A stretch of DNA of 64,000 nt from Mesobacillus jeotgali (GTDB lineage Bacteria; Bacillota; Bacilli; Bacillales; Cytobacillaceae). The DNA is taken from contig NZ_CP025025.1 of the NCBI RefSeq assembly GCF_002874535.1, forward strand, positions 60,001 to 124,000, read 5' to 3'. Of the stretch, positions 32,600 through 41,238 are shown piece by piece (positions within the stretch are counted from its first letter, which is position 1; the number at the start of each line of letters is the position of its first letter). The notes under the pieces are model-generated. The model searched no databases and was not told the origin of the DNA. It saw only the letters and a program-made list of their open reading frames with translations. The translations under genes were made by a program, and so were the position numbers.

Positions 32600-32656
32600 G
32601 TTGTTTAAGAAATTATAAAATTATTTAGTTGCGGATAACTATATGTAGTGGTCTAA

Positions 32657-32777
32657 ATCCAGCTTCAGCGCCTAGCCCCTCGAGTCGCTTCGGTCCGCCC
32701 AATGAAGTCAAAGAACGACTTCACCGGTCGGCCCTCCAGCGCTTGTCGGGGCTGAACGAGGCGCTTACGCTTTTTGT
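32657..32777 (+). repeat. Modular intergenic repeat, copy F (central hairpin deleted)
   Basis: The 5' block (CAGCGCCTAGCCCCTCGAGTCGCTT, described in two parts) is joined directly to CGGTCCGCCCAATGAAGTC and the normal 3' end. The nested central hairpin, some 130 bases in copies C and D, is cleanly missing while both outer stems are retained. It starts the 483-base gap before aceB. Confidence 0.85.
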
Positions 32778-32803
32778 TCTGCTGTCTGCCATTTCAAAGC
32801 TTT

Positions 32804-32925
32804 AATTGCTCGGTAAACAATAGGATTTGCACCGTTCCAGTTTATAATTGCGCCGAAATGAGGAGGAATTGCACGTTCGAACTTCATAATTGCACGTTTC
32901 ATAAGCATAATTGCATCGTCAACTT
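32804..32925 (+). repeat. Tandem array, 21-bp period, core ATAATTGCACG
   Basis: AATTGC (ATTTGC once) begins at 32804, 32825, 32846, 32867, 32888 and 32909, always 21 bases apart. The core is the reverse complement of the 11101 array core, so the two loci share sequence and period in opposite orientation. It lies between repeat copy F and the aceB promoter. Confidence 0.9.
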
Positions 32926-32988
32926 ATTTATGGATTAAGGGTCTATTGGCCCATTTTAAAAATTTTTCAGAAAAATTTAACAAAATAG

Positions 32989-33016
32989 TTGCAATCTAAA
33001 TACTCTGTTATATAAT
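32989..33016 (+). promoter_or_regulatory. Sigma-A promoter of aceB-aceA
   Basis: TTGCAA (32989-32994), a 16-base spacer, then TATAAT (33011-33016) in an AT-rich region. No convincing cre was found. Confidence 0.7.
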
Positions 33017-33067
33017 ACATATTAGAGTTATTGATACTGTACTATAACAAAGGGGTGAAGGCAGTAA

Positions 33068-34663
33068 ATGTCGACACAAACTACTGGAATTGAAATCGTA
33101 GGCAGCATGAAAAAAGGATACGAAGAAATTTTGACACCAGAGGCTCTTGATTTTGTAGAGAGGCTTGAAAGGCATTTTGGGGAGCGTCGGGTAGAATTGC
33201 TGGCGGCCCGTGAAAAGCGCCAGGAGGAAATCAACGAAGGCAAGCTACCGGACTTTTTGCCGGAGACGAAGCACATTCGTGAAAGTGAGTGGACTATTGG
33301 ACCGCTTCCGAAAGACCTGCAGGATCGCAGAGTCGAGATCACAGGTCCGACAGACAGGAAGATGGTCATCAATGCGCTCAATTCCGGGGCGAAGATTTTC
33401 ATGGCAGACTGTGAGGATTCAACTTCACCGACATGGGAAGCGATCGTTGAAGGGCAGATCAATTTAAGGGACGCCGTTAACAGGACGATCTCTTTTGAGA
33501 ATGCGAATGGCAAGAAGTATCAACTGAATGAAAAAACAGCTGTTTTAATGGTTCGCCCAAGAGGCTGGCACCTAGAAGAAAAACATGTATTGCTCGATGG
33601 CAAGCCGATTTCCGGCGGATTATTCGATTTTGCGATGTACTTTTTCCACAATGCGAAAAAGCTGGTGGAGCAGGGCACAGGTCCATACTTCTACCTTCCT
33701 AAGATGGAGAGCCACCTTGAAGCGCGCCTATGGAACGATGTGTTCGTTTATGCACAGAATCATCTCGGCATTCCACAGGGAACGATTAAAGCAACTGTTT
33801 TGATTGAAACAATTCTTGCATCATTCGAAATGAATGAGATTCTATATGAACTGAAGGAACACTCCGCTGGCTTGAACTGCGGGCGCTGGGATTATATTTT
33901 CAGCTATCTGAAAAAACTCCGTTCACAGGATGATGTAATTTTACCGGATCGCTCACAGGTAACAATGACGGTTCCATTCATGAGATCCTACTCATTGCTG
34001 ACGATCCAGACCTGCCACCGACGGAAGGCTCCGGCAATGGGCGGAATGGCGGCGCAAATCCCGATCAAAAATGACGAGGAAGCAAATGCTGAAGCATTCG
34101 CAAAGGTACGTGCGGATAAGGAACGTGAAGCCCGCGACGGACATGATGGCACATGGGTTGCACATCCAGGTCTGGTACCGGTAGCACTTGAGGCGTTCAA
34201 CAAGGAAATGCCTGAACCGAACCAGATAGATTCCGGTAAGCAAAAGGATGTTGAGGTTAATGCACCTGACCTGCTTGCTGTACCAGAAGGCACTATAACA
34301 GAAGCGGGTGTACGCATGAACATCAATGTCGGTATCCAGTACGTGGCCAGCTGGCTGAATGGCCGGGGCGCAGCGCCAATCCATAATCTGATGGAGGACG
34401 CGGCGACAGCGGAAATCTCCCGTGCTCAGCTATGGCAATGGATTCGCCATCCAAAAGGAGTTCTGGAGGATGGCCGCAAAGTGACGGTTGAAATGTACCA
34501 AGAGCTGAAGGAAGAGGAGCTTGAGAAAATCAAGCTGGAAGTCGGCGAAGCGGTATTTGAAAATGGGAAATTCGAGCAGGCTGCAGAAATGTTCGATGAG
34601 TTGATTTTAAAGGATGAATTCGTTGAATTTTTAACATTGCCTGGCTATCAGGCTTTAGCTTAA
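33068..34663 (+). CDS. aceB: Malate synthase A (AceB)
   Basis: Condenses glyoxylate and acetyl-CoA to malate in the glyoxylate shunt. At 531 residues it has the length of the A form. Conserved segments are [49 protein letters not shown] and [16 protein letters not shown], the last carrying metal and substrate residues. The SD AAAGGGGTGA lies upstream of ATG 33068. It is 46 bases before aceA and shares its promoter. Confidence 0.96.
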   Translation: MSTQTTGIEIVGSMKKGYEEILTPEALDFVERLERHFGERRVELLAAREKRQEEINEGKLPDFLPETKHIRESEWTIGPLPKDLQDRRVEITGPTDRKMVINALNSGAKIFMADCEDSTSPTWEAIVEGQINLRDAVNRTISFENANGKKYQLNEKTAVLMVRPRGWHLEEKHVLLDGKPISGGLFDFAMYFFHNAKKLVEQGTGPYFYLPKMESHLEARLWNDVFVYAQNHLGIPQGTIKATVLIETILASFEMNEILYELKEHSAGLNCGRWDYIFSYLKKLRSQDDVILPDRSQVTMTVPFMRSYSLLTIQTCHRRKAPAMGGMAAQIPIKNDEEANAEAFAKVRADKEREARDGHDGTWVAHPGLVPVALEAFNKEMPEPNQIDSGKQKDVEVNAPDLLAVPEGTITEAGVRMNINVGIQYVASWLNGRGAAPIHNLMEDAATAEISRAQLWQWIRHPKGVLEDGRKVTVEMYQELKEEELEKIKLEVGEAVFENGKFEQAAEMFDELILKDEFVEFLTLPGYQALA

Positions 34664-34709
34664 TAGATTGATAGATTCATATAAAAACAAACATTAGGAG
34701 GAACAAATA

Positions 34710-35990
34710 ATGACTCAAGATCGTGTAAAGCAATTGCAGGAAAGCTGGGAAATGGATAGCAGATGGGCTGGAGTGGAAAGAACTTATACGGCGGAGGATG
34801 TCATCAAGCTTCGCGGTTCGATTGATATTGAACATACACTGGCACGCCGCGGTGCGGAGAAGCTGTGGAAGCTTGTACATGAAGAGGATTTCGTCAACGC
34901 TCTGGGTGCTTTAACTGGCAACCAGGCTGTCCAGCAGGTAAAAGCAGGCCTTAAGGCAATCTACTTGAGCGGTTGGCAGGTTGCAGCGGACGCTAACCTT
35001 TCCGGAAACATGTACCCTGACCAGAGCTTGTATCCGGCCAACAGCGTTCCCGCTGTTGTTAAGCGCATCAACCAGGCGCTGCAGCGTGCTGACCAGATCA
35101 CCCATGGAGAAGGAGACGATTCCATCGACTGGTTCGCACCAATCGTGGCGGATGCAGAAGCAGGTTTTGGCGGACAGCTGAATGTATTCGAATTGATGAA
35201 AGGCATGATCGAAGCTGGCGCAGCAGGCGTTCACTTTGAGGACCAGCTTTCTTCTGAAAAGAAATGCGGACACCTTGGCGGAAAGGTATTGCTTCCGACA
35301 CAGACAGCAGTCCGTAACCTGATCGCTGCCCGACTTGCAGCTGACGTTATGGGCACGCCAACACTGATTGTTGCACGTACTGACGCAAACGCGGCAGATT
35401 TGATCACAAGCGATGTGGATCCATATGATGCTCCATTCATAACAGGTGACAGGACGCCAGAAGGATTCTTCCGCGTGAAGGCTGGTCTTGACCAGGCAAT
35501 CGCCCGCGGTCTTGCGTATGCTCCATATGCTGACCTCGTTTGGTGTGAAACATCCGAGCCTGATCTGGACGAAGCTCGCCGCTTTGCAGAAGCGATTCAT
35601 GCTAAGTATCCAGGCAAACTGCTTGCTTACAACTGCTCACCATCATTCAACTGGAAAAAGAAGCTGGATGACGAGACAATCGCGAAGTTCCAGGTCGAGC
35701 TTGGCAAGATGGGTTACAAGTTCCAGTTCGTTACACTTGCAGGTTTCCATGCATTGAACCACAGCATGTTCGAATTGGCCCGCGGCTACAAAGAGCGCGG
35801 CATGGCTGCATACTCCGAACTGCAGCAAGCTGAGTTCGATAGCGAACAATATGGCTACACAGCAACAAGACACCAGCGCGAAGTCGGAACTGGATATTTC
35901 GATGATGTATCAATGGTCATTTCCGGAGGAACTTCTTCAACGACTGCGTTAAAAGGTTCTACGGAAGAAGCCCAGTTTACTACTTCTTGA
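34710..35990 (+). CDS. aceA: Isocitrate lyase (AceA)
   Basis: Splits isocitrate into succinate and glyoxylate. It is 426 residues long with the signature KKCGHLGGK near residue 185, whose Cys is catalytic. Further conserved segments are [25 protein letters not shown] and [22 protein letters not shown] lies upstream. Together with AceB it allows growth on acetate or fatty acids. B. subtilis 168 lacks this pair; many other Bacillaceae have it. Confidence 0.97.
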   Translation: MTQDRVKQLQESWEMDSRWAGVERTYTAEDVIKLRGSIDIEHTLARRGAEKLWKLVHEEDFVNALGALTGNQAVQQVKAGLKAIYLSGWQVAADANLSGNMYPDQSLYPANSVPAVVKRINQALQRADQITHGEGDDSIDWFAPIVADAEAGFGGQLNVFELMKGMIEAGAAGVHFEDQLSSEKKCGHLGGKVLLPTQTAVRNLIAARLAADVMGTPTLIVARTDANAADLITSDVDPYDAPFITGDRTPEGFFRVKAGLDQAIARGLAYAPYADLVWCETSEPDLDEARRFAEAIHAKYPGKLLAYNCSPSFNWKKKLDDETIAKFQVELGKMGYKFQFVTLAGFHALNHSMFELARGYKERGMAAYSELQQAEFDSEQYGYTATRHQREVGTGYFDDVSMVISGGTSSTTALKGSTEEAQFTTS

Positions 35991-36009
35991 TCATTGTTAC
36001 GGGTTTTCT

Positions 36010-36039
36010 CCTCGCCTGAGCCCTCCAACTCAGGCGGGG
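36010..36039 (+). other. GC-rich hairpin downstream of aceA
   Basis: CCTCGCCTGAG pairs with CTCAGGCGGGG around 8 bases, with no T tract. It could protect the mRNA 3' end ahead of the true terminator that follows. Confidence 0.6.
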
Positions 36040-36079
36040 ATTCACCATAATGTTTCACCTTGCATTCTCCTATTTGTGT

Positions 36080-36112
36080 CCTTCTCTTCGGTCCGAAGAG
36101 GAGGTTTTTTTT
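36080..36112 (+). terminator. Terminator of aceB-aceA
   Basis: CCTTCTCTTCG (36080-36090) pairs with CGAAGAGGAGG (36094-36104), followed by eight T. Confidence 0.92.
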
Positions 36113-36196
36113 GCGTGAAATAGGTTAACCTTAAACTAGCACAGACATTTGGGCGGGAACATACATATTATTAATGAAAGTCATTTTCGTATTGTT

Positions 36197-36347
36197 CATG
36201 ACGGACAGAAACTGAAGGAAAAGCGTGATTTGCGTCCGTCATCAAGGTCATGACGGACAGAAACTGAGGGAAAAGCGTGATTTGTGTCCGTCATCAAGGT
36301 CATGACGGACAGAAAATAGAGGGAAAGTGGAGTTTGTGTCCGTCATG
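36197..36347 (+). repeat. Tandem array, 52-bp period, inverted-repeat units
   Basis: CATGACGGAC begins at 36197, 36249 and 36301, exactly 52 bases apart. Each unit opens with ATGACGGAC and closes with GTCCGTCAT, so each can form a 9-10 bp hairpin. The loop is GA-rich and mildly variable. It is the main content, after the terminators, of the 459-base gap between aceA and the YueI-like gene. Confidence 0.9.
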
Positions 36348-36448
36348 GAGGCATAAGCAGAGACTTAGCTCAAAAGGACTTTGGAAGGGTAAAATTGAAG
36401 TAGTTAGTAATAGGAAAGAATTGCTGCGATATGGTGGAGGTGAATCGG

Positions 36449-36895
36449 TTGAGCAAAAGCAATGTGGATGATTACTTACAGCAGGGAATTCATGGGGCAA
36501 AGCAGACCAAACCTGATGAAAGAAGGAGATTCCTTACAACAATAAGGGAGCGGGTCGTCATCGCACTTACCCAGGGGGAGGTAATGAGAAAGGGCGTTGA
36601 ACCTGAGGTCGAGCAGCTTATGGATGAAAACAGAAAAGCCCATCTCTTTTTAAATGGCAATATATCATATCCTTATTTATCTGAATACATCAAAGCGGCT
36701 GAAAAACGGGGCATCGAGTTTACGATCGTCACCAATAAGGATTATGATTCTGAACTTGGGCTTGTTTTAGCTCATCACCATGCGATTGATAAAGAGGAGA
36801 TTTATCTTGGAAAAAAGAAACCTGTGATCCAGACGGCTCAAGCCAACAAGAAAAAGGGTTTCCTTTCTGGGTTTGGGAAGTTATTTGGGAAATAG
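36449..36895 (+). CDS. yueI: YueI family (DUF1694) protein
   Basis: A 148-residue protein matching B. subtilis YueI: LQQGIHGAKQTKPDERRRFL, TIRERVVIALTQGEVM, then AHLFLNGNISYPYLSEYIK and TIVTNKDYDSELGLVLAH. The fold resembles small ribosome- or nucleotide-binding proteins, but the function is unknown. TTG 36449 is taken as the start because GGAGGTGA lies 5 bases upstream; ATG 36431 is the alternative. The tail is basic. In B. subtilis yueI neighbours pncA-pncB; here those genes are 15 kb away. Confidence 0.85.
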   Translation: MSKSNVDDYLQQGIHGAKQTKPDERRRFLTTIRERVVIALTQGEVMRKGVEPEVEQLMDENRKAHLFLNGNISYPYLSEYIKAAEKRGIEFTIVTNKDYDSELGLVLAHHHAIDKEEIYLGKKKPVIQTAQANKKKGFLSGFGKLFGK

Positions 36896-36898
36896 AGA

Positions 36899-36932
36899 CG
36901 AGGGAGCAGCCTTTTAGGTTGCCTCTTTTTTT
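36899..36932 (+). terminator. Terminator after yueI
   Basis: GAGGGAGCAGCC and GGTTGCCTC pair with a small bulge and end in eight T. Confidence 0.82.
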
Positions 36933-36981
36933 TGCCTCCATTTCAATTACTTTTAAAAAAACCCAAATTTTATAAAGGTGG

Positions 36982-37010
36982 TTGAAAAACGACATTAGTG
37001 TCGTTATAAT
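36982..37010 (+). promoter_or_regulatory. Sigma-A promoter of the MFS-TetR operon with an operator in the spacer
   Basis: TTGAAA (36982-36987), exactly 17 bases, then TATAAT (37005-37010). The spacer is itself the palindrome AACGACATTAGTGTCGT, so a bound repressor would directly exclude RNA polymerase. Confidence 0.88.
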
Positions 37011-37042
37011 AAGATTAAGAAAAACGACATTGTTGTCGTTTT
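36988..37042 (+). promoter_or_regulatory. Two palindromic TetR-type operators
   Basis: Operator 1 is AACGACA-TTAG-TGTCGTT (36988-37005). Operator 2 is AAAACGACA-TTGT-TGTCGTTTT (37021-37042). They share the half-site ACGACA and the same 4-base centre length. The probable ligand is the TetR protein encoded at 38280-38924. Confidence 0.88.
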
Positions 37043-37060
37043 AAAAATGGAGGGATGAGG

Positions 37061-38326
37061 ATGAATGGTCTTTTAAAGAATAAAGGGTTTATTACCTTAA
37101 TGCTAGCGCAGTTAATATCAAGTGTTGGTGACTGGTTGAGCGTCATTGCGATCATAACGATGGTTGGATTGAAGTGGGAGGCATCTCCAATGGAGGTGTC
37201 CATGATTATCCTTTGTTTGGCGGTGCCAATGGCTCTGCTTGGACCTTTTACCGGAACGATTGCTGACAGGTTTAATAGAAAAGCATTAATGATTGTTTCA
37301 GACTTAGTGAGAGCAGGACTTATTCTGATTCTTGCTTTTGCCAATTCTTTATGGACTGTTTACATTTGCTTATTCATGATCGGAATGCTTTCAGCTATAT
37401 TTGTCCCGGCAAAGAACGGTAAGCTTAAGGAGCTTATAAATCAGGAAAATATGAAAAGCGCAATGTCCATTACCTCGATGATTGATTCAGGAACGAAGGT
37501 GCTCGGTCCATTGTTGAGCGGAATGTTAGTCTCAGCTTTTGGCACCCGGCTGGTGTTCTTTATCGACTCTGGTACTTTTGTCCTCTCAGCCCTTCTGCTT
37601 CTTGCATTGCCAAAGGCAGTGGTGCCAATAAAGGATGGTTCGGAGGAACCGAAGGAAGCTTCGTTTAAAGAGGATTTCTTGGAAGGAATCAGGTTTATTA
37701 AAGGAAATCGGTTTTTAATCGTGGGGGTTTTGGTGTTAGGGGTAAGCTTGTTGATTTTACAGCTTTCAGACTCCCAAATCATCGTATTGCTCAGGGAACT
37801 GCCGAATGTTTCACCGGATCTCTTTGGTTATATTGTTACAGCTTCAGGACTCGGAATGTTCTTTACCGGAATGCTGTTGGCTAAGAAAACAGATTACAAT
37901 GCCCTGATTTTGATGTTCATTGGAGTTTGTGGGATTGGGCTCAGTTTTAGTATGATGGCTGTATTGACAGTATTTGATTTAGAGTTGCCAATGCTATGGG
38001 GACCTATTCTTGGATTGTTTGGCGGTTTTTCTGTCGGGTTGGTGTTCATCCCATTTCAGGCAGCAGTCCAAACCGACACTCCTGTTCACATGACAGGCAG
38101 AGTATTCGGTGTTTTGAACAGCGTAACGACTACTGCGACGATCATCGGGCCATTGGCCGGAGGATTGCTTGCCACAGTACTGGGAGTCATCCCGACATTC
38201 ATCATCACTGGATTATTGTTGGTTGCGGTCTCGATAGTTGGTTTGATTTTTAAAAGTAAAATAGAACGGGGGAGAGTAAATGTCTCCGAAAGTCAGTCAG
38301 GAACACATGGAGCAGCGTCGAGCTGA
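37061..38326 (+). CDS. MFS drug-efflux-type transporter
   Basis: A 421-residue protein with 12 predicted membrane helices. It begins LLKNKGFITLMLAQLISSVG, with the MFS loop motif GTIADRFNRKALMIVSDLVR between TM2 and TM3. It resembles the DHA3/macrolide-efflux branch. It probably exports a toxic compound that also induces the linked repressor. ATG 37061 is chosen because GGAGG lies 7 bases upstream; ATG 37055 would be only 1 base away. It overlaps the tetR-type gene by 47 bases. Confidence 0.92.
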   Translation: MNGLLKNKGFITLMLAQLISSVGDWLSVIAIITMVGLKWEASPMEVSMIILCLAVPMALLGPFTGTIADRFNRKALMIVSDLVRAGLILILAFANSLWTVYICLFMIGMLSAIFVPAKNGKLKELINQENMKSAMSITSMIDSGTKVLGPLLSGMLVSAFGTRLVFFIDSGTFVLSALLLLALPKAVVPIKDGSEEPKEASFKEDFLEGIRFIKGNRFLIVGVLVLGVSLLILQLSDSQIIVLLRELPNVSPDLFGYIVTASGLGMFFTGMLLAKKTDYNALILMFIGVCGIGLSFSMMAVLTVFDLELPMLWGPILGLFGGFSVGLVFIPFQAAVQTDTPVHMTGRVFGVLNSVTTTATIIGPLAGGLLATVLGVIPTFIITGLLLVAVSIVGLIFKSKIERGRVNVSESQSGTHGAASS

Positions 38327-38924
38327 AATTTTGAAGGCGGCAGAGGAAGTCTTCATTGAATATGGATATGAGCGGGCCACGATGAAGCACATAATGGACG
38401 CTGCGAATGTCAGCAGAGGCGGATTGTATCAATATTTTGCAAGTAAAGAAGCTGTGTTCGAAGCGATTATGGGAGAATTATTAGCAGGCGAATTGGATGA
38501 TGCGTTGGATATGGTTAAAGAAAATGCAACTTCTTATTGGGATATGCTCATGAAAACCATCTTTGGCGAGGATGGGAGGCCAGATGATGAAATGGATCCT
38601 TTGGCGCCGGCAAAACTGGAGTATTTTATAATAGGAAGAAATGATGAACACAGGAGAGCATATGGAAAAACCCGATACAATAATGGCTTGAAATTATATG
38701 CACAAATTATTGAACATGGACAAAGAAGCGGTGAATTCAGCACAAGGTTTGATCATGAAATCATTGCCCGTTCGATCATTGCCTTTATAGACGGATTGGC
38801 AGTAGAGGATGCCATGTTATCGAAGGAAGATTTGAAGATCAAAGAGCAATCCACTCTATTTGTGGAATATTTAAAAATGGCACTGGGAATCAGTGAGCAT
38901 TCGTCGGCAGGTAATATTAAATAA
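38280..38924 (+). CDS. TetR/AcrR family repressor
   Basis: A 214-residue regulator. The N-terminal helix-turn-helix is RRAEILKAAEEVFIEYGYE followed by TMKHIMDAANVSRGGLYQYF and ASKEAVFEAI. The C-terminal half is a helical ligand pocket. It overlaps the transporter gene, so both are made from the promoter at 36982 that carries the two palindromes. That arrangement implies autoregulation. It resembles the B. subtilis YfiR-YfiS pairing in principle; orthology was not tested. Confidence 0.93.
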   Translation: MSPKVSQEHMEQRRAEILKAAEEVFIEYGYERATMKHIMDAANVSRGGLYQYFASKEAVFEAIMGELLAGELDDALDMVKENATSYWDMLMKTIFGEDGRPDDEMDPLAPAKLEYFIIGRNDEHRRAYGKTRYNNGLKLYAQIIEHGQRSGEFSTRFDHEIIARSIIAFIDGLAVEDAMLSKEDLKIKEQSTLFVEYLKMALGISEHSSAGNIK

Positions 38925-38956
38925 GTTTTCACTTAGGATTTGCCAGCAAAGTGAAA

Positions 38957-38979
38957 GGGGTGGAGCTGAATTCCATCCC
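38957..38979 (+). terminator. Hairpin between the convergent tetR-type gene and small ORF
   Basis: GGGGTGGA (38957-38964) pairs with TCCATCCC (38972-38979). The T-rich flank is on the minus-strand side, so it fits best as a terminator for the gene at 38980-39192. Confidence 0.6.
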
Positions 38980-39192
38980 TTATTGCAGTTGTTTGTCCAA
39001 TAATCGAAAAAACCTTTCACGGGCATTTAAATCGCGAATCATTTTGTTAACACGGAGGGAGCTTTGCAGATACGCTCTGACATGGCGGTTCACAAAAAAT
39101 AAACGCCGGTACTTTTCATCATTGTAAATCCATCTAAACCATTCATGTTGATTCAAACGGTCTATATTCCGGTCGATTTTTTTTGTATTCAA
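38980..39192 (-). CDS. Small basic protein of unknown function, start uncertain
   Basis: At least 70 residues: MNTKKIDRNIDRLNQHEWFR, then IYNDEKYRRLFFVNRHVRAYL and KMIRDLNARERFFRLLD. It is rich in Arg, Asn and aromatic residues, which suggests nucleic-acid or ribosome contact, but no family was recognised. The TTG at 39192 has no good SD. In frame upstream is a plausible extension, IFDFIGDLFSSLGYSHSL, and an AAGGGGGG sits just before ATT/ATC codons near 39255. The true start may therefore be a non-standard codon. Confidence 0.6.
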   Translation of the reverse strand: MNTKKIDRNIDRLNQHEWFRWIYNDEKYRRLFFVNRHVRAYLQSSLRVNKMIRDLNARERFFRLLDKQLQ

Positions 39193-39393
39193 GGAATGAC
39201 TGTACCCTAAACTGGAAAATAAGTCACCGATGAAATCGAAAATGATATGAAGAATACGAATCCCCCCTTATTGCTTTACAGTTTCGTAAAACTTATACCG
39301 TTACTTACATATTAACAATATTCCGCAAACATGTATTCTTTTCTGCGATCAATAACCTCTCATGTTAAAATAGTACAAACAGGAAGCCATGTA

Positions 39394-39423
39394 TTGCTTT
39401 AACGTGGAAAACTTTGCTATGAT
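39394..39423 (+). promoter_or_regulatory. Candidate promoter of gatCAB
   Basis: TTGCTT (39394-39399), an 18-base spacer, then TATGAT (39418-39423), about 40 bases before gatC. Confidence 0.55.
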
Positions 39424-39465
39424 CATTATTATTATTGTCTGACGATTTACGATGGAGGTGCTTTT

Positions 39466-39756
39466 ATGTCAAGGATTTCTGAGGAGCAGGTGAAGCATGT
39501 CGCACACCTGGCAAGATTGGCGATTACAGAAAAGGAAGCGCAAATGCTGACGGACCAGCTGGATAAAATCATTACATATGCTGAGCAGTTGAATGAGCTG
39601 AATACGGATAATGTTGAACCAACTGCACATGTGCTTGAAATAAAGAATGTCATGCGTGAGGACCGTGCAAAAGAGGGCCTTCCGCGTGAAGAGGTTTTGA
39701 AGAATGCGCCTGAGCACCAGGATGGACAGATCAAAGTGCCAGGAATTATGGAGTAG
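39466..39756 (+). CDS. gatC: Asp/Glu-tRNA amidotransferase subunit C (GatC)
   Basis: The 96-residue subunit stabilises GatA and wraps around the GatA-GatB interface. It begins [19 protein letters not shown] and contains [16 protein letters not shown] and [20 protein letters not shown], the family pattern. GGAGG lies 7 bases before ATG. First gene of gatCAB, 11 bases before gatA. Confidence 0.97.
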   Translation: MSRISEEQVKHVAHLARLAITEKEAQMLTDQLDKIITYAEQLNELNTDNVEPTAHVLEIKNVMREDRAKEGLPREEVLKNAPEHQDGQIKVPGIME

Positions 39757-39767
39757 GAGGACCGGCG

Positions 39768-41225
39768 ATGAGTTTATTTGAACACAAGATTTCGGAGCTT
39801 CATGAGCTTATACATAAAAGAGATCTAAGAGTTTCCGACCTGGTCGATGAATCTTTCAAGCGGATTGGCGAGGTCGAAAGCAAGGTCCAGGCGTTTTTAA
39901 CATTGGATGAAGAAAACGCAAGGGCAGCGGCGAAGGCATTGGACGACAAGGTGATCCAGAACAAGCCAACGAGCAAGTTATACGGACTGCCGATTGGTAT
40001 CAAGGACAATATCGTTACAAAGGGCCTGCGTACGACAGCAGCGAGCAAGATTCTCGAAAACTTTGATCCTATATACGATGCGACGGTAACACAGAAGCTG
40101 AAGCAGGCGGAAACGGTGACGATCGGTAAGCTGAATATGGACGAGTTCGCGATGGGATCCTCAAACGAAAACTCTGGTTTTAAAAAGACTCTTAATCCGT
40201 GGAATCTTGACCGGGTACCTGGTGGTTCATCTGGGGGTTCGGCTGCATCAGTTGCTGCTGGTGAAGTGCTGTTCTCACTAGGCTCAGATACAGGCGGTTC
40301 GATCCGCCAGCCGGCATCTTTCTGCGGAGTGGTCGGCATGAAGCCAACTTATGGGCTAGTTTCACGCTTTGGATTGATCGCATTTGCGTCTTCTTTGGAC
40401 CAAATTGGACCAATCACACGAAATGTAGAAGACAATGCTTTTCTGTTAAAAGCGATCGCGGGACACGATGAAATGGATTCGACTTCCGCCAAAGTGGACA
40501 TCCCTGACTATATCGCTTCTTTGACTGGTGATGTAAAAGGATTGAAAATTGCTGTGCCTAAGGAGTATCTTGGCGAAGGTGTGAACGAAGAAGTGCGCAA
40601 ATCGGTAATGGACGCACTCGTAATCCTCGAACGCCTGGGAGCAACATGGGAAGAAGTTTCCCTGCCGCATTCCAAGTACGCTCTGGCGACCTATTACTTG
40701 CTGTCATCTTCTGAAGCATCTGCGAACCTGGCGCGCTTTGATGGCGTCCGCTACGGCTACCGTTCACCGAATGCTGAGAATCTGCTCGAAATGTACAAAA
40801 TGACGCGCGAGGAAGGCTTCGGTGAGGAAGTAAAGCGCCGTATCATGCTTGGTACGTTCGCGCTGAGCTCTGGTTATTATGATGCTTATTATAAAAAAGC
40901 ACAGAAGATCCGCACGCTGATCAAGCAGGACTTTGAGAAAGTGTTCGAGCAATACGATGTCATTATTGGTCCTACTGCACCTACGCCGGCATTCAAACTT
41001 GGCGAGAACACAAGAGACCCGATGACAATGTATGCAAATGATATTCTGACGATCCCGGTCAACCTTGCAGGTGTGCCGGCGATCTCGGTCCCGTGCGGCT
41101 TTGACAAGGGTCTGCCGCTTGGCCTGCAAATCATCGGACGTCATTTCGATGAAAGTACTGTATATAAAGTTGCCCATGCATTCGAGCAGGCAACAGATTT
41201 TCATAAACAAAAACCTGAGCTGTAA
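39768..41225 (+). CDS. gatA: Asp/Glu-tRNA amidotransferase subunit A (GatA)
   Basis: Amidase subunit that releases ammonia from glutamine for conversion of Glu-tRNA(Gln) to Gln-tRNA(Gln). Of 485 residues, the Ser-cis-Ser-Lys triad is Lys79 in LPIGIKDNI, Ser154 in [11 protein letters not shown] and Ser178 in [11 protein letters not shown], the exact canonical positions. GGAGGACC lies upstream of ATG. The pathway is needed because most Bacillaceae lack GlnRS. Confidence 0.98.
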   Translation: MSLFEHKISELHELIHKRDLRVSDLVDESFKRIGEVESKVQAFLTLDEENARAAAKALDDKVIQNKPTSKLYGLPIGIKDNIVTKGLRTTAASKILENFDPIYDATVTQKLKQAETVTIGKLNMDEFAMGSSNENSGFKKTLNPWNLDRVPGGSSGGSAASVAAGEVLFSLGSDTGGSIRQPASFCGVVGMKPTYGLVSRFGLIAFASSLDQIGPITRNVEDNAFLLKAIAGHDEMDSTSAKVDIPDYIASLTGDVKGLKIAVPKEYLGEGVNEEVRKSVMDALVILERLGATWEEVSLPHSKYALATYYLLSSSEASANLARFDGVRYGYRSPNAENLLEMYKMTREEGFGEEVKRRIMLGTFALSSGYYDAYYKKAQKIRTLIKQDFEKVFEQYDVIIGPTAPTPAFKLGENTRDPMTMYANDILTIPVNLAGVPAISVPCGFDKGLPLGLQIIGRHFDESTVYKVAHAFEQATDFHKQKPEL

Positions 41226-41238
41226 AGGGGTGAAAACG

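Noticed and set aside
36277-36471. 64-codon plus-strand ORF
   Set aside because: It runs through the 52-bp array and into the start of yueI in another frame; no SD.
41065-41238. N-terminal extension of GatB overlapping gatA
   Set aside because: Out-of-frame reading of gatA. The conserved GatB start [12 protein letters not shown] is at 41239 with an SD.
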